DNA of 64,000 nt from the NCBI RefSeq assembly GCF_014489515.1, contig NZ_CP060782.1:2418001-2482000 (forward strand), read 5' to 3'. Under the pieces are notes generated by a model. That model saw only the letters and a program-made list of their open reading frames with translations, was not told the DNA's origin and did no database searches. Below are positions 1 through 9,504 of the stretch, piece by piece; positions within the stretch are counted from its first letter, which is position 1; the number at the start of each line of letters is the position of its first letter. This DNA comes from Sphingomonas sediminicola (GTDB lineage Bacteria > Pseudomonadota > Alphaproteobacteria > Sphingomonadales > Sphingomonadaceae). Position numbers and translations under genes: made by a program.

Positions 1-678
1 GAGCCGCTTCCGTTCATTTGCATCAGAGACCCAAAAGAGCCCCATCGCCGCGCCGATGACCGCGATGTAGATCACCATTTCGAGGCCGATCCACAGTGAC
101 ATTGCCGAGGCAATGCCGGCTACTGCCCCACCTCTTGCTCTCTTAGGATCAGCGACCCCAGCCACCGACAGCGCCAGCAGCGCTAGCTGCCACCCATGGT
201 GGTCGATCCGTGCCGGCATGAACATCCCGGTGGCCGACCCGGCATAGAAGAGGGTGATGAAAGCGAGCGGATAGGCGCGACGATCAATGAGCCTCCGCGT
301 AATCAGGGAGACCGAAACGAGGAGCAGCAGCAGCGGCAACATCGGTGCTATCGCGATAGCCGTGCGCTCAGCATCGACGCCGCCAACCAGCGGACGCAGC
401 GCTAGGATGATCCCGGCGATCGGCAGGTCCACGAGCCGGGACCAGTGGATGTTAGCGCCGAAGGGCGGATTCAGCCGATACTGGCGAAGGTCGAACCAGT
501 CCTGCCCCGCCAGCAGGGCCCGAACCTGGCTCATCCGCATATTGTCATCGGTATCAGGTAGCGAGAAATACTGGATCGTGTTCCAGCGATCCATCACGAA
601 GTAGGTGCACAAGGCTAGCCAGGTGCCGACCACAACCCATTTCCAGTAGCGGTCGAGCAAATCGAAAACGCGGTCCAA
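1..678 (-). CDS. GT-C-like multi-pass membrane protein, partial
   Basis: On the minus strand an uninterrupted frame of 226 codons starts at a TTG at 676-678 and runs off the left edge. AGAGG lies about 7 nt before the TTG. The start reads LDRVFDLLDRYWKW, followed by a hydrophobic helix, then DTDDNMRMSQVRALL, GANIHWSRLVDLP and RIDHHGWQ, with more hydrophobic helices towards the edge. Acidic and His residues in the first large loop suggest a GT-C-type glycosyltransferase or related lipid-linked-sugar enzyme, but this is inferred from topology and neighbours. Similar sphingomonad proteins are sometimes labelled AcrB-like; nothing here looks like an RND pump. It is divergent from gtrA, 69 nt away. 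The coding call is firm, the function is not. Confidence 0.7.
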   Translation of the reverse strand, partial: MDRVFDLLDRYWKWVVVGTWLALCTYFVMDRWNTIQYFSLPDTDDNMRMSQVRALLAGQDWFDLRQYRLNPPFGANIHWSRLVDLPIAGIILALRPLVGGVDAERTAIAIAPMLPLLLLLVSVSLITRRLIDRRAYPLAFITLFYAGSATGMFMPARIDHHGWQLALLALSVAGVADPKRARGGAVAGIASAMSLWIGLEMVIYIAVIGAAMGLFWVSDANERKRL

Positions 679-747
679 GCCTTGCCTCTTTTTAAAGGGT
701 TTCCTGCTGTAGCGGGGCGCGGCTACAGAGCAAGCAGACTGCCACGC

Positions 748-1169
748 ATGACACTCTCCGAACTGCTACCACTCGATAAAGAGCATCGCGCCGTGCTGCT
801 GCAGGCGGCGCGCTATGGGTTCGCAGGGTTCGTCATCACAGTGCTTTTCTCGATCAGCTACTGGGCGGTGACCGATTTGCTCGGCGTCGACCCAATGATC
901 TCGCTGACCCTAGTCTTCCTCGTCTTCTCCGGAATATCCTATTTCGCCCACGGAGCCTTCAGCTTTCGGGGCCACGGGTCGAGGGATCAGCAGCATATCC
1001 GCGCAACCCGCTTCCTGTTAGTCAACATCATCGGTTTCCTGCTGAACCAGTTCTTCGTGTGGATGCTGGTCAAACAACTCGGCGGGCCGACGTGGTGGCC
1101 GATCATCCCTTCATTTTCGTCACGCCATGGGTCACCTTCGCGTTGCACAGGCGATGGGTTTACGGATGA
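748..1169 (+). CDS. GtrA family membrane protein (frameshifted)
   Basis: Small four-helix membrane protein of the GtrA/DPMS-associated family, thought to flip or position polyprenyl-phosphate-linked sugars. It starts MTLSELLPLDKEH and carries four hydrophobic stretches (YGFAGFVITVLF, ISLTLVFLVFSG, FLLVNIIGFLLN and the last one). After WWPIIP the family ending FIFVTPWVTFALHRRWVYG is found in the neighbouring frame, so one base is missing at about 1108-1110. Restored length is about 140 residues, normal for the family. Its TGA overlaps the ATG of the next gene (ATGA at 1166-1169), the usual gtrA-gtrB coupling. Confidence 0.85.
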
Positions 1170-2116
1170 GAGCGCCCGTTCTTTCAATCATCGTGCCCGT
1201 CAAGGACGAAGAGGAGGCGATCGGCCCCTTCGTTGAACGCGTTGGCAGCGTCATAAGATCGCTCTCGGATCCTGCCGCGAAGAGCTTCGAAATCCTGTTC
1301 GTGGATGATGGAAGCAGCGACGACACGCTCAACCGCATCAAGCGCGCACACGAAGCCGATGACCGCGTTCGCGCAATCTCCTTCTCGCGAAATTTCGGGA
1401 AGGAAGCCGCGTTATCGGCTGGGCTCGACGAAGCGCTCGGCCAGGCAATTGTCCCGATGGACGTCGATCTGCAGGACCCGCCCGAAGTGCTCGGCGACAT
1501 GATCGCCAAATGGCGCGAAGGATTTGAGATCGTCTACGGCGTCCGCAACGATCGCGAGACGGATAGCCTGCCCAAGCGACTTACTGCGGATCTTTATTAC
1601 CGGGCTCACAATTGGATGAGCGACGACAAGATCCCGGAGCATGCCGGCGATTTTCGCTTGCTCGATCGCAAGGTCGTCGACGTCATTCGGGCGATGCCCG
1701 AGCGGACCCGGTTCATGAAGGGACTCTTCGCCTGGGCAGGCTTCCGCCAGGCGTCCGTCTCGTACCGCCGAGAACAGAGGCAGCACGGCCAGACCAAGTT
1801 CAATTACTGGAAGCTTTGGACCTTTGCGCTGGACGGCATCACATCAGCTTCAACGGCGCCCCTCCGCATCTGGAGCTATCTCGGCGGGATCGTCGCAATG
1901 CTCGCACTTTTCTACGCCATCTTCGTGACGATCCGCACTTTGATCTTCGGCGTCCAGGTTCCGGGCTATGCCTCGCTGATGGTCGCGATCTTGTTCCTCG
2001 GAGGCCTCCAACTTCTCTCGCTCGGAATCCTGGGTGAATACGTGGGCCGCATTCTCGTCGAGACAAAGCACCGGCCGCTGTACATCGTTCGAGAGCGGAT
2101 CGGCGGGGACGATTGA
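1166..2116 (+). CDS. GtrB/DPMS-like family 2 glycosyltransferase
   Basis: Membrane-anchored GT2 enzyme that would load a sugar from a nucleotide sugar onto a polyprenyl phosphate. The start at 1166 is chosen because MRAPVLSIIVPVKDE begins the GT2 fold there and the ATG overlaps the gtrA stop; an ATG 39 nt upstream lies inside gtrA. The GT-A nucleotide-binding part has FVDDGSSDDT and the acidic motif PMDVDLQDPPE. Two C-terminal hydrophobic helices (about residues 230-255 and 265-290) are followed by LGEYVGRILVETKHRPLY, typical of DPMS/ArnC/GtrB proteins. The 316-residue length fits. The sugar cannot be deduced. Confidence 0.9.
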   Translation: MRAPVLSIIVPVKDEEEAIGPFVERVGSVIRSLSDPAAKSFEILFVDDGSSDDTLNRIKRAHEADDRVRAISFSRNFGKEAALSAGLDEALGQAIVPMDVDLQDPPEVLGDMIAKWREGFEIVYGVRNDRETDSLPKRLTADLYYRAHNWMSDDKIPEHAGDFRLLDRKVVDVIRAMPERTRFMKGLFAWAGFRQASVSYRREQRQHGQTKFNYWKLWTFALDGITSASTAPLRIWSYLGGIVAMLALFYAIFVTIRTLIFGVQVPGYASLMVAILFLGGLQLLSLGILGEYVGRILVETKHRPLYIVRERIGGDD

Positions 2117-2847
2117 TGGAAGCACAAGTCTACGAGAGAATGGCGGAGCTGGATTCGGACCATTGGTGGTTCGTTGCTCGCCGCGACATTCTCCAGAACC
2201 TCATCGAGCGTATCGTCCGGCCGCCAAAGAATGCCCGCATCCTCGAGATCGGATGCGGCACCGGTCACAACCTCGCGATGCTGTCGAAATTTGGGCGCGT
2301 CGAAGCGACCGAGATGGACAAGACCGCGCGGGAACTCGCAACCAAGAGGCTGGGTCGAGCCGTGACCGACGCGGCACTGCCCGATTTGTCGGCCTGGCCG
2401 ACGGACCAATTCGATTTGGTCGCGCTGCTCGACGTACTTGAGCACGTTCCCGATGACCGCAGCGGCCTGGTGGCCATCCGCGAACGGCTGAAGCCAGGCG
2501 GGAAGCTTCTCGTGACCGTTCCGGCGAACAAGTGGATGTGGAGCGCGCACGACGTCGCTCACCACCACCATCGGCGTTACGGCAAGGACGAGCTTCGAAA
2601 TGTCGCTCGCGAATGCGGATTCGAAGTCGACCTGCTGTCGCCCTTCAATAGCCTCCTGTTTCCGCTGATTGCAGCCGTTCGCGCCGCCGGAAAGGTCACC
2701 GGGCGCGAGAGCGCAGACGATGCAATGCCTCCCAGGCCAGTGAACTCGATTCTGAAAGGCGTGTTTGGGCTTGAGGCGGGACTTATCGGGCGGCTGCCGC
2801 TTCCCTTTGGGGTGTCGCTGGTCGCTGTTCTGCGCCGGCCGGCCTAA
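2116..2847 (+). CDS. class I SAM-dependent methyltransferase
   Basis: A 243-residue soluble methyltransferase. SAM motif I is ILEIGCGTGHNLAML (residues about 38-52), the acidic motif after strand 4 is FDLVALLDVLEHVPDD, and GGKLLVTVPANKWMWS follows. The stretch HDVAHHHHRRYGKDEL is usual in methyltransferases found beside polysaccharide and lipid-glycosylation genes. The ATG at 2116 shares one base with the glycosyltransferase stop, implying co-transcription with gtrA-gtrB. The substrate is unknown; O-methylation of a lipid-linked sugar is an inference from position. The 3' end overlaps the convergent membrane-protein gene. Confidence 0.85.
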   Translation: MEAQVYERMAELDSDHWWFVARRDILQNLIERIVRPPKNARILEIGCGTGHNLAMLSKFGRVEATEMDKTARELATKRLGRAVTDAALPDLSAWPTDQFDLVALLDVLEHVPDDRSGLVAIRERLKPGGKLLVTVPANKWMWSAHDVAHHHHRRYGKDELRNVARECGFEVDLLSPFNSLLFPLIAAVRAAGKVTGRESADDAMPPRPVNSILKGVFGLEAGLIGRLPLPFGVSLVAVLRRPA

Positions 2848-4417
2848 TCCGATACAGCTCGGACCGCGGGCCGGTCCAGACAAGCTCCAATCCTCTGACG
2901 TAGCGCGGATCGTACGGAGGCACGTCGATCAGCCAAAGGAAATCGAAGTCCTCGCGGGAAGGCGCTCCAGCGCCTGATGTATCGTCCAGTCGCCGCGGAG
3001 CTGATTGTTCCTGATTTCCCAGGGGCGTGGCTTTGCGCAGTTGAACGGCCGAACGATTTCCGATGGATCTACCGCGAATGGCCCCGGCCTCGTGTACCGA
3101 AGCTCAAGAAGGTTGGTGCCGGCAATCGTCCACTGGTCGTTCGAAAAGCCATGTCGGCGGACGATCACCATCGCGCCGATGTGGCTGTTGCGGGCATAGC
3201 CCAGCGATCCAGGCAACCTTGGCCGACCAGGCTAGCAACCCGGGAACCCATCGGGATGTGATCGAGCGCCTTCAGCTTCGCTTGCTGGTCATTGGAAGCC
3301 ATCGCCAGGCTTACAGTCACGGCCGCTATATGAACCACGTAGAACATCAGGCCGAGGACGGCGAAGACCTGCGCGGTCCGGTAATGCGTCTCCGATCGGA
3401 ATCGAATTGCGAGGAGTGGTAAGGCGAACAAGAACGGCGCAAGCCGCATGTCTGCATAAGCCGACGCGAAGATGATGCGCGGCAGCAGAACATAGACCGC
3501 AATCAGCACCAAGGCAGAAAAGCCGAGGTTGCGGGAAAAACCCAGCCGAGGGTTGCGAAGTGCTTCGAACAGGACGGCAACGAGGGCAAACATCGACCAC
3601 CACTCGAAGCTCTTCCATCGATCGCGGAAGATGCTGTTGATCCAAGCGAGCTTCGCATCCCAGTTGAACCAGTCTTCGGTGCCACCCGCCGGTGCCGCCG
3701 AGCGCCAGGCGAGCATGAAGACCAAGGGCAGCGCCATCGTCGACGCGTGCAGAGCCGCGTTGAATCCGGACTTGAGCCAGCCCTTGCCATGATCGTGCTG
3801 ACGGACCGCTTCAGCCGAGAATGCTAGCAGCCCGAGCGTCCCCCAACCGAACGTGTGCGTGAAGAAGATGACGATCGAGATCGGTACGAAGAGCCATGCC
3901 CTAAGCTTGGTCTTCCCCAGCCTTCCCAGCCGAAGCCAAAGACCGAAGGCGAGAAAGGCAAGCGCCATGGACAGCGAGAAATTGGCGAACCCGAACAGGA
4001 ACGGATGGCTGTAGACGAGCGGCAGGGCGAAGAATGCCGTCGGCGGCACCCGATTATGGACCTCACGCGCGACCCACAGGAATCCAGCCACGGTCAAAGG
4101 GGGATCGCGAGGACGATCAGCTTTACGGAAAGCTCCAGCCCCAACAGGGGCGCGAGCACCTCGACGAGTAGATCGACACCCAGGTTCCCAATCGGCGCCC
4201 AGTGAAACCCGTAATATTGCGACAGCCAAGGCGAGGTCGCGACGTCCAGCTGCACCCGGTAGCGACCCAAGTGGCCGAACAGGTCCACGAGCGGTGGGAT
4301 CGGCGGATAAAGCAAAGGCACGACGGAAAGCAGGATCAGTGCCGCAAGGAAGCTGCGGCGTTCCCACCAGGGCCGCGGGCCTAGCGGCCGCGGAGGGGCA
4401 GCGGTCATGGGAGTCAT
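2783..4417 (-). CDS. large multi-pass membrane protein, GT-C-like (three frameshifts)
   Basis: A membrane protein of about 545 residues whose reading is spread over three frames. The N-terminus MTPMTAAPPRPLGPRPWW leads into LVDLFGHLGRYRVQLD and YYGFHWAPIGNLGVDLL; after SVKLIVLAIPL it continues TVAGFLWVAREVHNRVP in another frame (missing base about 4100). After GSRVASLVG it moves to SLGYARNSHIGAMV (about 3205), and after LERLPARE to DFDFLWLIDVPPYDPRYV (about 2955), ending at TAA 2783-2785. At least eight hydrophobic helices and the large periplasmic-looking tail suggest a GT-C-like enzyme. It lies tail to tail with the methyltransferase, overlapping it by 65 nt. Start uncertain: ATG 4417 or 4408. 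Confidence 0.65.
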
Positions 4418-4580
4418 GTTCAACCGGCCGACCTCATTGCGCAGTCGCTCGATTGGACATTGTCAGCATACCCCTTGGCCATCGCGACGGCCCCTTGCCA
4501 CGACAGCAGCGGCGCATTCAACATCGATACAGCTTCAGCTTGTTAATCGAACGCGGCTCTTTCTGCGAGGAGGCAGTCGA

Positions 4581-5198
4581 ATGAAGAGGCTTTGGATTGG
4601 TGGCGCGATGTTGCTCGCCTCTGCGGCGGCGATAGCTCAAGTTGCTCCGAGCGCGGCCCCACAAGCACCTGCCCAGCCGATGGCGGCCAAGGTGCATACC
4701 CGGGCAGAAGTTCAGGCGAAAGTGGCAGAGCATTTTGCTAAGGTCGATGCGAACCATGATGGCGTGGTGACGAAGGCCGAGGCTGATGCCGCCGCTCAGG
4801 CATTTCGCGGTAAATGGTCAGAACGGGCGAAGGACCGCCGCGACGACCGCGGAGACCGGATGTTCGATCGGCTCGATTCCAATCGAGATGGCTCCGTCAG
4901 CCGCGCGGAATGGGATGCCGGTCAGGCACAGCACGAGCAGCGCATCGCTTCGCACGATCGTGACGGCGGCGGCCGTCGCGATGGGCATAAGCCCGGAGGC
5001 ATGCACGGGATGAGCGGCTTCTCGGGTCACATGTTCGAGATGGCCGACTCCAACAAGGATGGGCGCATCACTCTACAAGAGGCGCAGGCGGCCGCCTTGC
5101 GCCACTTCGACATGGCCGACGCCAATCGCGACGGCCAGATCACCCCGGATGAGCGCAAGCAGATGCACGAGCGCATGCGCGCAGAGCATCACAGCTAA
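4581..5198 (+). CDS. secreted EF-hand calcium-binding protein
   Basis: A 205-residue exported protein. MKRLWIGGAMLLASAAAIA is a signal peptide with cleavage likely after AIAQ. Four EF-hand loops are visible: DANHDGVVTKAE, DSNRDGSVSRAE, DSNKDGRITLQE and DANRDGQITPDE, with Asp at positions 1, 3 and 5 and Glu at 12. A His/Gly/Asp-rich linker separates the second and third. The start at 4581 is fixed by GAGGAGG at 4567-4573 and by the signal peptide; the frame is open further upstream but without signal character. Its role is probably periplasmic Ca2+ binding or sensing; the partner is unknown. A strong terminator follows. Confidence 0.88.
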   Translation: MKRLWIGGAMLLASAAAIAQVAPSAAPQAPAQPMAAKVHTRAEVQAKVAEHFAKVDANHDGVVTKAEADAAAQAFRGKWSERAKDRRDDRGDRMFDRLDSNRDGSVSRAEWDAGQAQHEQRIASHDRDGGGRRDGHKPGGMHGMSGFSGHMFEMADSNKDGRITLQEAQAAALRHFDMADANRDGQITPDERKQMHERMRAEHHS

Positions 5199-5224
5199 GG
5201 ACTGTCCAGATCGAAGATTTTTTG

Positions 5225-5253
5225 GGGCTCGGCGATTTTCGCCGGGCCCTTTT
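5225..5253 (+). terminator. intrinsic terminator after the EF-hand gene
   Basis: An 11-bp stem GGGCTCGGCGA/TCGCCGGGCCC (one G-T pair) closes a TTT loop and is followed by TTTTATTT. It lies 26 nt after the EF-hand stop. The T-run is only on the plus-strand side, and its last bases overlap the stop codon of the convergent cfa gene. Confidence 0.85.
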
Positions 5254-6522
5254 ATTTGACGGGCTCGGGAGCGACCGTCTTCTTGCGATTGGCGCCCTTC
5301 GCGGGCGCGGCTCCGAGCTTACGATACCGTTGCTCGGCTTCGGCCATATAGTCGCGCGTGATCGGTAGCGCGTTGCGGTCACGGATGTATTGCACCTGGT
5401 AGTTGCAGGCCGCGCCGCTCTCGAACATCACGATCCCGCCGGCGAGATAGAATTCCCACATCCGGAAGAAGCGCTCGTCGTAGAGCTTGATCACCTCCGC
5501 ACGCTCCGCGGTGAAACGCTTCAGCCATTCCCGCAAAGTCAAGGCGTAGTGGAGGCGAAGCGTCTCGATATCGCTGGCGATAAGCCGGACCTTTTCGCTC
5601 CCGACGACATCTGCGACAGGCTCGGCAAGTGATAGCCGGGGAAAATCCATTTGTCGGTGAACGGGTCCGGCTGTCCCGCGCCGCCGAGCTTGCCGATGGT
5701 GTGGAGCAGCATCACTCCGTCATCGGTCAGCAACTCGCGGCACTTGGCGTAGAATTCCTCGTAGTGGGCCGCGCCGACATGCTCGAACATGCCGACCGAG
5801 ACGATGCGATCAAAGGGGCCGTGGAGATGACGATAGTCGATCAGCTGGAAGCGCACGCGGTCGGCTACACCCGCTTCCTCGGCCCGGCGGCGCGCGACCT
5901 TCAATTGCTCTTCGGACAAGGTAATTCCGAGGACGTCCACGTCGGCGACGCGGTTCAGGTAAAGCGCCATCCCGCCCCAACCACAGCCGATGTCGAGAAC
6001 CCGCTGGCCTGGCTTCAGATAGAGTTTGGCGGCGATGTGCGCCTTCTTGTCCTCCTGCGCCTGCTCGAGCGAATTGGACGGCTCTGTAAAATAGGCGCAG
6101 CTGTATTGCAGGTCGCGGTCGAGGAAGAGCTCGTATAGCTGGTTCCCTACATCATAATGGTGCGCGACGTTTCGCCGAGACTTGGTGGGGTCATTGCGCC
6201 GAAAGAAGCGCTTCAGCCACCTCCCCTTGCCCTTGCCTAGCGCCTTGCGCTTGCCTTTCTCCCAAGGCTTTGCCCCGACGATCAGCTCCAGGAGATCCAG
6301 GATGGTGCCGTCTTCGATCGTGACCCGGCCATCCATGTAGAGCTCGCCGAGCTTGAGACGCGGATTGCGGAAGAGCTCGAGCGCCGCTCGCCGATCGTGG
6401 AGGCGCACCGCAACGTGCTTGCCGCCGCCGGGACCGTAGGTCTCCCGACCGCCGTCGGCCTGGACAATCGTGATGCTGCCGATCGGCAGGATCTGTTCAA
6501 TGAAACGCCCGATCAACGCCAT
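5252..6522 (-). CDS. cfa: cyclopropane-fatty-acyl-phospholipid synthase (frameshifted)
   Basis: Uses SAM to add a methylene across double bases of membrane-lipid acyl chains. The start MALIGRFIEQ at 6522 is chosen because GGAGG lies 6 nt upstream. Visible parts: the N-terminal lipid-binding region with LGELYMDGRVTIEDG, the family motif HHYDVGNQLYELFLD, SAM motif I VLDIGCGWGGMALYL, GITLSEEQLKVA, and VGMFEHVGAAHYEEFY. After DKWIFPGYHLPSLSQM the protein continues in another frame as IASDIETLRLHYALTL, so one base is missing near 5581. The tail is FRMWEFYLAGGIVMFES. Restored length is about 423 residues. It may act in envelope stress or stationary phase; no regulator is visible. Confidence 0.93.
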
Positions 6523-6579
6523 GCACACCTCCAAAGAGTGAAGCCGATGTGCCACGCCAGGCAGGCGCGGGCAAATGGG

Positions 6580-7755
6580 TCAGGCGGGCTCGCGAGCCTT
6601 GCGCTTGCGCTCCGCGGCTGTCTTCAGCTGGCCGCAGGCAGCATCGATGTCACGGCCGCGCGGCGTCCGGACTGGAGCCGAAATGCCCGCTTCGAACACG
6701 ATATTGCTGAAAGCCTTGATCCGCTCAGGCGTCGAGCATTCGTAGGGCGCGCCCGGCCAGGGGTTGAACGGTATCAGATTCACCTTCGCCGGCAGACGAT
6801 ATTGCCGAATCAGCCGGACGAGCTCGCGGGCATCCTCGTCGCTGTCGTTCTTGTCCTTCAGCATCACATATTCGAACGTGATTCGGCGCGCGTTGTTCGC
6901 GCCCGGATAAGCCGCGCACGCCTCCAGCAATTGCTCGATCCCGTACTTGCGGTTGAGCGGCACGATCTCGTCGCGGACTTCCTTGGTCACCGCATGCAGC
7001 GACACGGCGAGATTCACGCCAATCTCCTCGCCGGCGCGGTCCATCATCGGAACGACGCCGCTGGTCGACAGCGTGATACGGCGCTTCGACAGGCCGAGGC
7101 CGTCGCCGTCCATTACGATCTTCAGCGCATCGCGGACGTTCTCGAAATTGTAGAGTGGCTCACCCATACCCATCATGACGATGTTGGTCAGCATCCGGCC
7201 CTCGGGCTGGCTCGGCCATTCACCTAGCGCGTCGCGGGCGAGCATGACCTGGCCGACGATCTCAGACGGCTCGAGGTTGCGAACCAGCTGCATGGTGCCG
7301 GTATGGCAGAAACGGCAGTTGAGCGTGCAGCCGACCTGGCTCGACACGCACAGCGTCCCGCGGTCGGCATCCGGAATGAAGACCATTTCGAATTCGTGGC
7401 CATCGTGGGTCTTCAGCAGCCATTTGCGCGTGCCGTCTGTTGAGACTTGCGCCTCGACGACCTCGGGCCGGGCGATCGCGAAGCGTTCAGCGAACCACGG
7501 CCGCTGGGCCTTGGCGATGTCGCTCATCGCCTCAAAGTCGGTGACGCCGCGATTGTAGATCCAGTGCCAGACTTGCTTGGCGCGGAGCTTGGCCTGCTTC
7601 GGCTCGAGCCCGGCCTCTTCGAATGTCGCGCGAATCTGGCCCTTCGAGAGACCGACAAGCTCGGCCTTGCCGTCGGCGCGCGGCGTCGCAGCCCTGGGCA
7701 CGGGCACAGGGTCGACGGGGCCGGGGATCGGCATGATGGCAGTGTCGGCACTCAT
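6580..7755 (-). CDS. rlmN: 23S rRNA (A2503-C2)/tRNA (A37-C2) methyltransferase RlmN
   Basis: Radical-SAM enzyme that methylates C2 of A2503 in 23S rRNA and of A37 in some tRNAs. The 391-residue frame is intact. The N-terminal accessory fold contains [16 protein letters not shown]; the radical-SAM cysteines are in [14 protein letters not shown] (CxxxCxxC). [35 protein letters not shown] and [11 protein letters not shown] are classic RlmN motifs, and the second catalytic Cys is in [10 protein letters not shown] near the C-terminus. About 20 Pro/Ala-rich residues at the N-terminus are extra, so a start at the internal ATG 7734 is possible. It is followed upstream by a secreted protein gene in the same direction. 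Confidence 0.97.
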   Translation of the reverse strand: MSADTAIMPIPGPVDPVPVPRAATPRADGKAELVGLSKGQIRATFEEAGLEPKQAKLRAKQVWHWIYNRGVTDFEAMSDIAKAQRPWFAERFAIARPEVVEAQVSTDGTRKWLLKTHDGHEFEMVFIPDADRGTLCVSSQVGCTLNCRFCHTGTMQLVRNLEPSEIVGQVMLARDALGEWPSQPEGRMLTNIVMMGMGEPLYNFENVRDALKIVMDGDGLGLSKRRITLSTSGVVPMMDRAGEEIGVNLAVSLHAVTKEVRDEIVPLNRKYGIEQLLEACAAYPGANNARRITFEYVMLKDKNDSDEDARELVRLIRQYRLPAKVNLIPFNPWPGAPYECSTPERIKAFSNIVFEAGISAPVRTPRGRDIDAACGQLKTAAERKRKAREPA

Positions 7756-7773
7756 GGCAGGCGGCCCATCTAG

Positions 7774-8259
7774 TTATCGGCGCTGCATTTTGCCAGCACA
7801 GCGAGCGGCGGCGGCATCGATTGCAGTGGGAGCGCCCTCCAGCAGGTAGCGATCGACGAAGCGGCCGCCAGCCTGATCGCGCGAATCGACACGCATTCCG
7901 CCGGCGGCGCGAACAGCCGCGATGATGGCTGCTTCCTGCGCTGGATCGCGGCTCCAAGCCCATCCGCGCCCGGCGACGAGCAGGAACGGCTGGTCGCCGA
8001 CGGTGAGGATGACGGTCGATCCCTGCCGAGGCATTCGGCTCAGCTGCGCGAAGAACTGGCCGCGCCTTGGCCCGGCGGCGTCGAACGCGAAGCCCGCGCG
8101 AGCCTGCACCTTCCCCTTCTGGGCGATGCGAAGTGAACGGCTACCAGCCTCACAGCTGTGGCCCCGGTCGAGCGCGACCCATTGGCCGCCCGCGAACAGC
8201 AGGTCTGCCGCCGACACGGGGACAGCAAAAAGCAGAAGCAGGGTGGGAAGCCAGCGCAT
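7774..8259 (-). CDS. secreted protein of unknown function
   Basis: A 161-residue protein with a signal peptide (MRWLPTLLLLFAVPVSAAD). The mature part has LFAGGQWVALDRGHSCEAGS, GSTVILTVGDQPFLLVAGRG and a C-terminal IDAAAARCAGKMQRR. The two Cys could form a disulphide. The layout resembles small periplasmic proteins of the invasion-associated-locus-B type, but the match is too weak to name it. It lies 19 nt upstream of rlmN in the same direction, so it probably shares a transcript with it. Confidence 0.75.
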   Translation of the reverse strand: MRWLPTLLLLFAVPVSAADLLFAGGQWVALDRGHSCEAGSRSLRIAQKGKVQARAGFAFDAAGPRRGQFFAQLSRMPRQGSTVILTVGDQPFLLVAGRGWAWSRDPAQEAAIIAAVRAAGGMRVDSRDQAGGRFVDRYLLEGAPTAIDAAAARCAGKMQRR

Positions 8260-8278
8260 GCAGGCAACCTAGCCGGGA

Positions 8279-8932
8279 CTAGTCCTCGAACAAGGCGGTT
8301 CCGATTCGGACCGATGTCGCGCCGAGCATGATCGCGGCTTTGAAGTCACCCGACATGCCCATGCTGAGCCCTTCGACGGAGTGCTCCCGCGCCAACTTGG
8401 CGAGCAAGGCGAAGAAGGGGGCGGGTTCGACGCCCAGCGGCGGGATCGCCATCAGGCCAGCGAGCGGCAAAGCGGATGAGCGCGCCGCTTGGACCAGCGA
8501 GCCGACTTCGCCGATCGGGCAGCCACCTTTCTGCTCCTCTTCGCCAATGTTCACCTGGACGTACATAGACGGTCGTCGATCAATCTTATCGGCCTCCTTG
8601 ACCAAGGCATCGAGCAGGGAGAGGCGGTCGACCGAATGGATCGCGTCAAACAATTTTACGGCCTCGGTTGCTTTGTTCGACTGAAGCCTGCCGATGCAGT
8701 GAAGGTGGATTCCAGGATCGCGCGCCAGGAGGGTTGGCCACTTTTCAAGCGCTTCCTGGACTCGACTTTCGCCGAAGTCGCGTTGTCCCGCAGCGATTAG
8801 CGCTTCGACTTCATCGGATGAGCGGGTCTTGCTGACGGCAATCAGCTTGACGTCAGCCGCCTTCCGCCCGGCGAGCTTCGCGACGGAGGCGATCTCGTCG
8901 AGGATTTTCTGTCGTCGCTCGGCAGCAGTCAT
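8279..8932 (-). CDS. yggS: YggS family PLP homeostasis protein
   Basis: PLP-binding protein of the YggS/PLPBP family, which buffers pyridoxal phosphate and has no established catalytic turnover. The 217-residue frame is intact, with the PLP lysine in LIAVSKTRSSDEV, then FGESRVQEA, LHCIGRLQSNK, VDRLSLLDAL, VQVNIGEEEQKGG, and the phosphate-binding end LSMGMSGDFKAAI and TSVRIGTALFE. Length and motifs are normal. It is divergent from the thiE-like gene with only 23 nt between the starts. Confidence 0.95.
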   Translation of the reverse strand: MTAAERRQKILDEIASVAKLAGRKAADVKLIAVSKTRSSDEVEALIAAGQRDFGESRVQEALEKWPTLLARDPGIHLHCIGRLQSNKATEAVKLFDAIHSVDRLSLLDALVKEADKIDRRPSMYVQVNIGEEEQKGGCPIGEVGSLVQAARSSALPLAGLMAIPPLGVEPAPFFALLAKLAREHSVEGLSMGMSGDFKAAIMLGATSVRIGTALFED

Positions 8933-8955
8933 GACACGCGGCTATAGGAAGCGGC

Positions 8956-9504
8956 ATGATTCCCCGCCAGAGACCTTGGCCGCGTGCATGGCTGATGACC
9001 GACGAACGGATGGGCGAGCGGCTCTGGACCGCGATCGATCGGCTGCCGGCCGAATCCGGGATCGTGTTCCGGCACCATTCAACGCCTCCGGACACCCGGG
9101 CCATGCTTGCAGAACGAATCGCGGAGTTCTGCCGTCGACAGAACCTGACACTTGCGGTCGCAGGAGACGCTGGTCTGGCCCGATCGATCGGCGCCGACCT
9201 CGTCCACAATCCTACACGATCGTCCGGCCTGCCGTTTTCGAGACCGATTCACTCGATGGCTGAAGCAGAGGCTGCAAATGCCGAAGGCGCTTCGTTGGTC
9301 TTTGTCTCGGCTGTCTTCGTGACCCGATCACATCCCGGCCGCGAACCATTGGGCGTCGCCAAGGCGGCAGAAATTGCCCGCGCCGCAGCGGCTCCGGCGA
9401 TCGCGCTTGGAGGCATGACCGCGCTGAATTTCACGCAACTGGAGCGTGAGGGTTTTTACGGCTGGGCTGGGATCGACGCCTGGCTAGGCGACGAAGGCGC
9501 TTAG
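8956..9504 (+). CDS. thiamine-phosphate-synthase-like (ThiE/TenI) protein
   Basis: Short TIM-barrel protein of the thiamine phosphate synthase/TenI superfamily, starting MIPRQRPWPRAWLMTDERMG. RHHSTPPDTR replaces the usual first-strand region; ADLVHNPT, HSMAEAEAANAEGASLVFVS, VFVTRSHPGREPLGV and the phosphate-binding IALGGMTALNF follow the ThiE pattern. At 182 residues it is shorter than typical ThiE (about 210), and the canonical pyrophosphate-binding Asp/Lys pattern is not obvious. It may therefore be a paralogue rather than the housekeeping enzyme. It ends 4 nt into the convergent beta-barrel gene. Confidence 0.75.
   Translation: MIPRQRPWPRAWLMTDERMGERLWTAIDRLPAESGIVFRHHSTPPDTRAMLAERIAEFCRRQNLTLAVAGDAGLARSIGADLVHNPTRSSGLPFSRPIHSMAEAEAANAEGASLVFVSAVFVTRSHPGREPLGVAKAAEIARAAAAPAIALGGMTALNFTQLEREGFYGWAGIDAWLGDEGA

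Noticed and set aside
1966..2883. A 305-codon minus-strand frame under the methyltransferase
   Set aside because: Shadow of the glycosyltransferase and methyltransferase genes; no motifs.
6397..7227. A 276-codon plus-strand frame over rlmN
   Set aside because: Shadow of rlmN, whose radical-SAM motifs are on the other strand.
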